NCBI GenBank assembly: GCA_018623655.1
Contig: JAAZVG010000034.1
Coordinates: 1 to 12,796, forward strand
From: Flavobacteriaceae bacterium
GTDB taxonomy: Bacteria > Bacteroidota > Bacteroidia > Flavobacteriales > Flavobacteriaceae
DNA: 12,796 nt
Direction: 5' to 3'
Part shown: positions 7,639-12,796 of the stretch, one piece after another
Layout: every line of letters begins with the position of its first letter
Position numbering within the stretch: position 1 is the first letter of the stretch
The notes under the pieces: model-generated
Told to the model about the DNA's origin: nothing
The model's database searches: none
Seen by the model: the letters and a program-made list of their open reading frames with translations, nothing else
Position numbers and translations under genes: made by a program

Positions 7639-8955
7639 ATGGCTTTACATTGGAAAATTGTTATAGGACTAGTATTAGGACTCCTATTTGGATTTGTAAT
7701 GACATTTTTTGACTTCGGTCCAAGCTTCGTTTCAGACTGGATTCAGCCTTTCGGGACCATATTTGTTCGATTACTAAAACTTATAGCCATTCCATTAATT
7801 CTCGCGTCATTAGTCAAAGGAATAGCCGATCTAAAAGACATTTCTAAATTTAAGAATATGGGAATAAGAACGTTTGTTACCTATATGATTACAACCGTTG
7901 TGGCGATTTTGATTGGTTTAAGTTTAGTTAATATGATGAAGCCAGGTATTGGAATTTCTGATGAGACTGTTGCTAAATTGACTACGACTTATGCCAATGA
8001 CTCCGGAGTAACCTCTAAAATTGCTACTGCTACTGCTCAGAAGGAGGCAAGCCCACTACAGTTCATTGTTGATATGGTTCCTGATAACATCTTTTATGCA
8101 ATGTCTAACAATAGTTTAATGTTGCAGGTGATCTTCTTCTCAATCCTATTCGCTATTTCTTTGTTACTTATCGGTGAGAAGGCCGCTAAACCCATTAAAG
8201 CTCTATTTGATTCGTTAAATGAAGTAGTACTCAAAATGGTAGATCTGATAATGCTTTCAGCGCCTTATGCAGTGTTTGCTTTACTTGCCAGCGTTGTTGT
8301 ATCGTCGTCAGACCCTGAACTGTTGTTAGCCCTATTAAAGTACGCTGGGGTAGTCGTTTTAGGCCTGTCTTTAATGATTGTTTTCTATCTTATTGTAATC
8401 GCTACTATTGCGAAAAAGAGCCCCCTTTGGTTTATTAAAAATATGAGCCCTGCACAGTTACTAGCATTTTCTACCTCTTCAAGTGCCGCAACGCTTCCAG
8501 TTACTATGGAGCGTGTAGAGGAGCATATTGGAGTTGATAAAGAAGTGGCGAGTTTTGTTTTACCTGTCGGTGCTACAATTAACATGGACGGAAGTAGTTT
8601 GTATCAAGCAATCGCAGCAGTTTTCATTGCACAAGCTCTTAGCTTTGATCTAACACTGGGTGATCAGTTAACCATTGTCTTTACAGCGCTTTTAGCGTCA
8701 ATTGGAGCTGCCGCCGTACCTGGAGCAGGAATGGTAATGTTGGTGATCGTTCTTGAATCTGTTGGTTTTCCTGCGGATAAACTCGCGATAGGGTTAGCGC
8801 TAATTTTCGCAGTGGATCGTCCACTAGATATGTGCAGAACGGTTGTGAATGTTACAGGAGATGCCACGGTCTCTGTTTTGGTTGCGAAGGCATTAGGTAA
8901 ATTGGGTAATCCTAAGGTTAAAAATTGGGATGACCATCTAGATCAGGTGAACTAA
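7639..8955 (+). CDS. Dicarboxylate/amino acid:cation symporter (DAACS/SLC1 family), probably acidic amino acids
   Basis: Inner-membrane secondary transporter importing glutamate/aspartate or C4-dicarboxylates with Na+ or H+. The 438 residues have the SLC1 pattern: six N-terminal helices, the serine-rich hairpin STSSSAATLP (278-287), NMDGSS (315-320), a second hairpin near AAAVPGAGMVML (357-368) and a final helix with DRPLDMCRTVVNVTGD (393-408). Aligned by eye with GltPh, D397 and R400 match the substrate-binding D394 and R397, and N404/D408 match the Na1-site N401/D405; the arginine predicts an acidic substrate and the Na1 residues suggest Na+ coupling. The ATG has no Shine-Dalgarno and lies 4 bp after the aroC stop, consistent with translational coupling. 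It ends 12 bp from the end of the opposing DCC gene. Confidence 0.93.
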   Translation: MALHWKIVIGLVLGLLFGFVMTFFDFGPSFVSDWIQPFGTIFVRLLKLIAIPLILASLVKGIADLKDISKFKNMGIRTFVTYMITTVVAILIGLSLVNMMKPGIGISDETVAKLTTTYANDSGVTSKIATATAQKEASPLQFIVDMVPDNIFYAMSNNSLMLQVIFFSILFAISLLLIGEKAAKPIKALFDSLNEVVLKMVDLIMLSAPYAVFALLASVVVSSSDPELLLALLKYAGVVVLGLSLMIVFYLIVIATIAKKSPLWFIKNMSPAQLLAFSTSSSAATLPVTMERVEEHIGVDKEVASFVLPVGATINMDGSSLYQAIAAVFIAQALSFDLTLGDQLTIVFTALLASIGAAAVPGAGMVMLVIVLESVGFPADKLAIGLALIFAVDRPLDMCRTVVNVTGDATVSVLVAKALGKLGNPKVKNWDDHLDQVN

Positions 8956-8967
8956 TGATATCGTTGT

Positions 8968-9381
8968 TTAGAGAATAATTCGATCTTTTATTGACTTGTC
9001 AAGTAATAAGTCACAATCTTTTCCTTTCTTTTTACGATTTTGAGCTATAAATCGATAGATTCCATTAATTATCACTTTTGGGGCAATCCATAAAATGAAT
9101 GAAAAGGGTAGTGGTATCGATTTTAAGTTTTTTGCAATTTTCTTTACTGCATCTCCTTCTGTACACCAAAATACATTAGGCTGTAGGTATACTATTGTTT
9201 TATGAAATATATTGGGGTCTACCCCCCTTGCTTTTGCCCAGGAAGCTGCTATAGTTGAATGAGCTGAAATCAAAATAAAAACGCCTTCAGTATCCCATTG
9301 GAGAATTTTCATTGCCCAATTAGAACACATCGGGCAATGACTATCAAAAAATACGTAGTGACGATTCTGTTGAAATCTCAT
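8968..9381 (-). CDS. DCC (DUF393) family thiol-disulfide oxidoreductase-like protein
   Basis: Small putative redox protein of the DCC family, whose physiological partner is unknown. The N-terminal motif appears as FFDSHCPMC, giving DxxCxxC (counting from ATG: D13, C16, C19) right after the first beta-strand, as in family members with YDGxCPxC. The C-terminal part has a hydrophobic stretch followed by YRFIAQNRKKK, matching the family's YRxIAxNR block. ATG at 9381 is preferred (137 residues); a TTG one codon upstream is possible. It starts 6 bp after the mutS2 stop, with AAGG in the last mutS2 codons as a weak ribosome-binding site, so it is probably the second gene of a mutS2 unit. Confidence 0.85.
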   Translation of the reverse strand: MRFQQNRHYVFFDSHCPMCSNWAMKILQWDTEGVFILISAHSTIAASWAKARGVDPNIFHKTIVYLQPNVFWCTEGDAVKKIAKNLKSIPLPFSFILWIAPKVIINGIYRFIAQNRKKKGKDCDLLLDKSIKDRIIL

Positions 9382-9387
9382 CAACGG

Positions 9388-11544
9388 TTAAACCTTATTC
9401 AATTTCTCAAGCGCTACTTTCGTAGTAAACATACCGTAATTCACTGTAGCTATTCCTTTTTCAATTTGATCAATTGTACCCGTTGAACGGCTATCTTCAA
9501 GCCTTACACGATCTCCAACTTTTAAATCAACAGGTTTAGGCAAGGCTTTCTTTGGTATCTTTTTCTTAGTCGTAGCTTCTTTGATCTTAACGGTCTCGAC
9601 AGCTTCTTTGATTTCTGATTTCAGTGCCTTTTTTTCGACACGTTCTTTTTTAATGACTGGCGCAGACTTCTTTTTACGCTTACTATTCTCAGTTTCTACC
9701 AATCGAAGAAAACCGGATACCAAATTTCTCTTTTTCTGATCCTGAAAATATCTTTCTGATAACTCGTCAACCTTTTCACCGAGTTGAATCATTTTGCTGT
9801 GATACTCGTAAAGTTTTTGATAGGATTTTAGTTTTTCGTCTAACTTGGTGTTTAGACGTTCCATCTTTTCACTTTCAACTGAAGCTTTCTCTGCTTCTTT
9901 ACTTAATCGATCTTCTGTTTTTGTGATTTTGGAACGTTCTTTTTGGAGTTTGGCAATAGTCGCATCAAAACGTATTTTTCCTCTTTCAATTTTCTTTTTT
10001 GCTCGGTTAATTAAACTGTAGGGTATTCCATTTTTCTGTGCTACTTCAAAAGTAAATGAACTACCAGCCTCGCCAAGTACTAGTTTATAAGTTGGCTCAA
10101 GGGTTCGATTATCAAATAGCATATTCGCATTAGAGGCATATTCAAGCTCATTTGCTAATAGTTTTAAGTTTGAATAGTGCGTTGTAATTACCCCATAAGA
10201 TTCCTTCTCATAAAAGGTTTCTAAAAACGTTTCTGCAAGTGCGCCCCCAAGCTCAGGATCAGAACCTGTACCAAATTCATCAATTAGAAATAATGTTGAA
10301 TCATTACATTTCTTTAAGAACTGATTCATATTCTTGAGTCGATAACTATAAGTACTGAGGTGATTTTCAATAGATTGATTGTCTCCGATATCGGTTAAGA
10401 ATCGATTAAAAATACATACAGTACTTTTTCGGTGAACTGGGATGAGTATCCCTGATTGAATCATTAACTGAAGTAATCCAACAGTTTTAAGAGTGATGCT
10501 TTTTCCGCCTGCATTCGGCCCAGAGATGACTACAATTCTATTTTCAGGATGGAGCTCAATACTTTGAGGAAAGGTATCTTTTTTTTCCAATTGATTTTGC
10601 AGGTACAGAAGAGGGTGAAAAGCATCTTTAAGATTTAATTGGCGATCATTATTGAGTTTGGGTTTTATGCCATTGATATCTCTTGCAAACTTTGCTTTAG
10701 CTGCTATTAAATCAATATTTACTAGATAATTTTGAAACTGGTTTAAATTTGTTTTATAAGGACGTAGCTGGTCTGTCAAACCGATAAGGATTCTTCTAAT
10801 TTCTTCTGTTTCTTCGTATTCTAAGTCTGCCAGTTCTCGAACATAACGTTGTGTTGATTCGGGAACGATGTATACAATAGATCCTGTTTTTGATGATCCC
10901 ATGAGTGATCCCTTAACTTTCTTACGGTACATCGCCTTCACCGCCAAAACACGTCTGTTGTCAATAAATGACTCTTTGATGTCATCTAAAAAGTCATTTG
11001 CTAACGCTGATGTGAGCGCTGTTCCGAAGCTTTGATTGATTTTTGAACGAACCTCGGTCATTTGTCTTCTCAAATCAGAAAGGGCAGGGGAGGCGCTGTT
11101 CTTTATCTCGCCAAAGCGGTCCACGATAAGATCAATGTCCTTTTTCAAAAAAGAAAGATCCTCTATAGGCTCGGTTTGGGTGTTAAGGGTAGGGTAGTAC
11201 TCTTTAAATTTTTTGAAGAATTTCTGATGGATCCTAATCTGATCGATAATACTAGCAGCCTTTTTAAACCCTAAAGGTTCAATAGCTGTGTTCTCTATAC
11301 TTAATAAGCGAAGTTCGTTGTCAATAGAATCAAATCCATGATTTGGGATGACATTGTCGTTTTCAAAAGAACTGAGGTACTCAGAGGTTTTATTTAAAGA
11401 TTCTTCAACGATGTTGAAATCATTAGAAATCTCAATCTCAAGAGCAACCTCTTTTCCTTTGTCTGTGTTACACCTTACCGAAATTTGATAACAAATTTTA
11501 TCAAATTCGAGGTCTTGTAATGCTTTCTTTAACAATGAATTCAT
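9388..11544 (-). CDS. mutS2: MutS2-family ATPase lacking the C-terminal Smr domain
   Basis: MutS2 proteins are homodimeric ABC-type ATPases tied to suppression of homologous recombination and, in Bacillus, rescue of collided ribosomes. At 718 residues it is shorter than Bacillus MutS2 (about 785). In order: core/lever helices (1-300) without a mismatch-recognition domain; the ATPase with Walker A GPNAGGKS (342-349), signature-like STYS (397-400), Walker B LFLIDE (418-423) then FGTGSDP, and TTHYSNLK (454-461); GSSFTFEVA (494-502); a coiled coil (about 520-600); a lysine-rich linker (621-671); and a KOW/SH3-like end beginning LKVGDRVRL (674-682). The protein ends there: no LDLHG or HGxGTG Smr motif is present. 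No Shine-Dalgarno precedes the ATG. The DCC gene follows by 6 bp. Confidence 0.92.
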   Translation of the reverse strand: MNSLLKKALQDLEFDKICYQISVRCNTDKGKEVALEIEISNDFNIVEESLNKTSEYLSSFENDNVIPNHGFDSIDNELRLLSIENTAIEPLGFKKAASIIDQIRIHQKFFKKFKEYYPTLNTQTEPIEDLSFLKKDIDLIVDRFGEIKNSASPALSDLRRQMTEVRSKINQSFGTALTSALANDFLDDIKESFIDNRRVLAVKAMYRKKVKGSLMGSSKTGSIVYIVPESTQRYVRELADLEYEETEEIRRILIGLTDQLRPYKTNLNQFQNYLVNIDLIAAKAKFARDINGIKPKLNNDRQLNLKDAFHPLLYLQNQLEKKDTFPQSIELHPENRIVVISGPNAGGKSITLKTVGLLQLMIQSGILIPVHRKSTVCIFNRFLTDIGDNQSIENHLSTYSYRLKNMNQFLKKCNDSTLFLIDEFGTGSDPELGGALAETFLETFYEKESYGVITTHYSNLKLLANELEYASNANMLFDNRTLEPTYKLVLGEAGSSFTFEVAQKNGIPYSLINRAKKKIERGKIRFDATIAKLQKERSKITKTEDRLSKEAEKASVESEKMERLNTKLDEKLKSYQKLYEYHSKMIQLGEKVDELSERYFQDQKKRNLVSGFLRLVETENSKRKKKSAPVIKKERVEKKALKSEIKEAVETVKIKEATTKKKIPKKALPKPVDLKVGDRVRLEDSRSTGTIDQIEKGIATVNYGMFTTKVALEKLNKV

Positions 11545-11553
11545 GGCTTAATA

Positions 11554-11561
11554 CAAAGATA
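11554..11561 (-). promoter_or_regulatory. Candidate -7 element of mutS2 (TATCTTTG)
   Basis: A perfect TAnnTTTG on the minus strand, ending 9 bases before the mutS2 ATG at 11544. Transcription would start within a few bases of the ATG, giving a very short leader that fits the missing Shine-Dalgarno. No TTG is seen 17-23 bases upstream, so it is tentative. Confidence 0.35.
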
Positions 11562-11572
11562 GGATGAATACT

Positions 11573-11580
11573 TATCTTTA
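11573..11580 (+). promoter_or_regulatory. Weak -7-like element of ung (TATCTTTA)
   Basis: One base off TAnnTTTG and ending 4 bases before the ung ATG at 11585; used as a -7 element it would give a nearly leaderless ung mRNA. No -33 TTG is visible. It shares the mutS2-ung spacer with the opposing TATCTTTG. Confidence 0.22.
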
Positions 11581-11584
11581 ATTG

Positions 11585-12283
11585 ATGTTTGATCTCCCAA
11601 ATAATGACTGGAATCATTTTGTCAGTTCTGAGTTCGAAAAAGATTACTTTAAATCACTCGAAGAAGATTTGATAAAAGCCTATCGAAAAAGTTCGATTTT
11701 TCCTCCAAAAGAACAAATTTTAAGAGCTTTTGAACTTTGTTCATTAGAAGACTTATCTGTAGTAATTGTTGGGCAAGACCCGTATCCACAACCTGGGTAT
11801 GCAGAAGGGCTTTCATTTTCAGTCAAAAATGGTACTAAAGCACCAGCTTCATTAAAAAATATATTGATTGAGAGTGGAAATTATCCGAATGAAGTAAACC
11901 CTAGTCTAGTACCTTGGGCACAGCAGGGAGTTCTTTTATTAAATCGAACGTTAACAGTACAAGAAGGAAAGCCTAATAGTCATTCAAAAATGGGATGGCA
12001 ATATTTTACGCTTCATTGTATAGACTACATCAATGATTTCAAGGAAAAATTAGTCTTTATGCTTTGGGGAGCGGCAGCTATTGCTTTAGAGAATCACATT
12101 GATCAAGAAAAGCATCTAGTATTAAAAAGTGGTCATCCGTCACCTCTTAGCGCCAATAGAGGGTTATGGTTTGGTAATAAACATTTCATTAGTGCTAATA
12201 ATTACCTAAAAGAGAATAATATAAGTTCTATTAACTGGGAATTACCCACCAACACGTTTAACCGTGAACCCACACTCTTTTAA
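11585..12283 (+). CDS. ung: Uracil-DNA glycosylase, family 1
   Basis: Removes uracil from DNA to begin base-excision repair. 232 residues, normal size. The water-activating loop is GQDPYP (63-68) with catalytic D65, followed by GLSFSV (75-80) with the uracil-stacking F78; LLLN (117-120) supplies the uracil-recognising N120, and HPSPLSA (184-190) supplies H184 and the minor-groove loop. The residue after DPY is proline, whereas E. coli and human enzymes have histidine; mycobacterial Ung, as I recall it, has proline. ATG at 11585 is chosen over a TTG one codon upstream; no Shine-Dalgarno. Relatives usually end near INWELP, so the last eleven residues, mostly encoded in the 42-bp overlap with the SUI1 gene, are an extension. 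Confidence 0.95.
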   Translation: MFDLPNNDWNHFVSSEFEKDYFKSLEEDLIKAYRKSSIFPPKEQILRAFELCSLEDLSVVIVGQDPYPQPGYAEGLSFSVKNGTKAPASLKNILIESGNYPNEVNPSLVPWAQQGVLLLNRTLTVQEGKPNSHSKMGWQYFTLHCIDYINDFKEKLVFMLWGAAAIALENHIDQEKHLVLKSGHPSPLSANRGLWFGNKHFISANNYLKENNISSINWELPTNTFNREPTLF

Positions 12284-12577
12284 AAATGCCATGATTAGAT
12301 CTCTGTAATCGCCTTGAATGACAATATCTTGAGACTTAATACCTCCTCCGATATTGTATTTTTTCTTGATAGCGCTAGCTAATTTTTTAAAATCTGAAGG
12401 TGTTCCTTGGTATGATTTAATGATCGTTGTAGCTTTCCCTTTACGTTTTTCATAACAGCATTGTAGCGTAGGAGAATCATGTACGTAGAAATCAAAAGTT
12501 TTCTCTTCGTTTGATGCTACCGATTCTTCTGGTTCGTGATTTGGGAAAGCATTTCTTAATGCATCAGCTAAATCCAT
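12242..12577 (-). CDS. SUI1/YciH family translation initiation factor-like protein
   Basis: 111-residue homologue of eIF1/SUI1, like E. coli YciH (108), which acts at the ribosome on start-codon selection and has been linked to stress-time translation control. The N-terminal 45 residues are acidic and variable; the SUI1 fold covers about 46-111, with KRKGKATTII (44-53), GGGIKSQDIVIQGD (77-90) and the terminal CGFTVKRVGG. The start ATG is 7 bp after the stop of the upstream oxygenase gene, so the two are probably co-transcribed; no Shine-Dalgarno is seen. Its 3' end runs 42 bp into the opposing ung coding sequence, where it encodes conserved C-terminal residues, so the overlap is not due to a run-on of this gene. 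Confidence 0.9.
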   Translation of the reverse strand: MDLADALRNAFPNHEPEESVASNEEKTFDFYVHDSPTLQCCYEKRKGKATTIIKSYQGTPSDFKKLASAIKKKYNIGGGIKSQDIVIQGDYRDLIMAFLKECGFTVKRVGG

Positions 12578-12584
12578 TCTGGGT

Positions 12585-12796
12585 TTATTTTAGTAGGCCT
12601 AATTCTTTTAATCGCTCATCGAGATACTCACCAGCAGTGCAATCTTCGAATTGCTTAGGTGAATGGTCACTAACGCAAGATGCTAAGCAATTAAGCGGCA
12701 TTTCTCTTTTTGGATGCATGAAAAACGGAATGGAGTATCTCGATTTATTGATGATGTTTTCATCTGGATTAACTACACGATGAATGGTTGATTTCA
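12585..12796 (-). CDS. 2-oxoglutarate/Fe(II)-dependent oxygenase (isopenicillin N synthase-like), C-terminal fragment
   Basis: The minus-strand frame is open from the window edge to TAA at 12587-12585, giving 69 complete residues of a larger protein whose N-terminus lies beyond 12796. It begins KSTIHRVVNPDEN: the histidine before RV is the distal iron ligand, and RYS in SRYSIPFFMHP is the R-x-S that binds the 2-oxoglutarate carboxylate. The ending AGEYLDERLKELGL is also typical of the family. The HxD half of the iron site is outside the window, and the substrate is unknown. Isopenicillin N synthase-like names for such bacterial genes do not imply antibiotic synthesis. The SUI1 gene follows by 7 bp. 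Confidence 0.85.
   Translation of the reverse strand, partial: KSTIHRVVNPDENIINKSRYSIPFFMHPKREMPLNCLASCVSDHSPKQFEDCTAGEYLDERLKELGLLK

Noticed and set aside
8385..8867. Two minus-strand open frames within the symporter gene
   Set aside because: They lie opposite the most conserved SLC1 hairpins and look like chance products of codon bias.
8952..8971. Hairpin CTAA...TTAG between the symporter and DCC genes
   Set aside because: Only four outer A/T-rich pairs with a large mismatched interior and no T tract; not a credible terminator.
9298..9486. Small + strand open frame across the mutS2/DCC junction
   Set aside because: Antisense to two recognised coding sequences, no ribosome-binding site and no recognisable protein features.
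12251..12270. CACG-TTTAAC-CGTG inverted repeat in the ung/SUI1 overlap
   Set aside because: Four-base arms without a T tract, inside constrained coding sequence; could be chance.
12511..12783. 90-residue + strand open frame at the right edge
   Set aside because: It is antisense to the oxygenase and SUI1 coding sequences, whose proteins are recognisable, and it has no family features itself.
1..12796. Defence island, mobile element, CRISPR array, tRNA or riboswitch
   Set aside because: Coding density leaves at most 170 bp of spacer; no transposase, integrase, direct-repeat array, tRNA-like fold or leader structure was seen, and all genes are recognisable housekeeping families.

Overview
The window is AT-rich and densely packed: twelve protein genes (two cut by the window edges), no RNA genes, no mobile elements, no CRISPR array. 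It reads as a core chromosomal segment of a Gram-negative member of the Bacteroidota, most likely Flavobacteriales. The support is: (i) enzymes for an LPS-bearing outer membrane (phosphoglucosamine mutase, an LpxL-type acyltransferase, an LpxH-type phosphoesterase of the kind I associate with flavobacteria); (ii) candidate promoters matching the Bacteroidota form TTG-N17-23-TAnnTTTG; (iii) almost no Shine-Dalgarno sequences, with several TTG starts; (iv) a short MutS2 without an Smr domain. The assignment is inference from family resemblance, not from a search.

Layout, left to right: the 3' part of glmM (1-1057, +) converges on and overlaps an LpxL-like acyltransferase gene (1041-1925, -). 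A 40-bp divergent spacer separates that from a two-gene + unit, a rhomboid protease (1966-2610) and a 971-residue FAD/Fe-S dehydrogenase of the YdiJ (D-2-hydroxyglutarate dehydrogenase) type (2614-5529). An LpxH-like metallophosphoesterase (5569-6399, -) converges on it. The only sizeable non-coding stretch (6400-6569, 170 bp) lies between that gene and a + unit of aroC (6570-7634) and an SLC1/DAACS acidic amino-acid symporter (7639-8955). Next comes a - unit, mutS2 (9388-11544) followed by a small DCC-family redox protein (8968-9381). ung (11585-12283, +) diverges from mutS2 and overlaps by 42 bp the end of a SUI1/YciH gene (12242-12577, -), which itself follows the 3' end of a 2-oxoglutarate/Fe(II) oxygenase gene (12585-12796, -). 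No stretch over 300 bp lacks a gene.

Functionally this is housekeeping: cell-envelope precursors and lipid A (glmM, acyltransferase, LpxH-like enzyme), aromatic amino-acid synthesis (aroC), organic/amino acid metabolism (YdiJ-like enzyme, symporter), DNA and ribosome maintenance (ung, mutS2) and translation (SUI1). The three envelope genes are in separate transcription units. I see no defence system, biosynthetic cluster or other new multi-gene system. The points most worth a second look are the facing promoters between the LpxH-like gene and aroC, the two overlapping convergent gene pairs, the palindromic 40-bp divergent spacer, the Smr-less MutS2 and the GQDPYP-type Ung.
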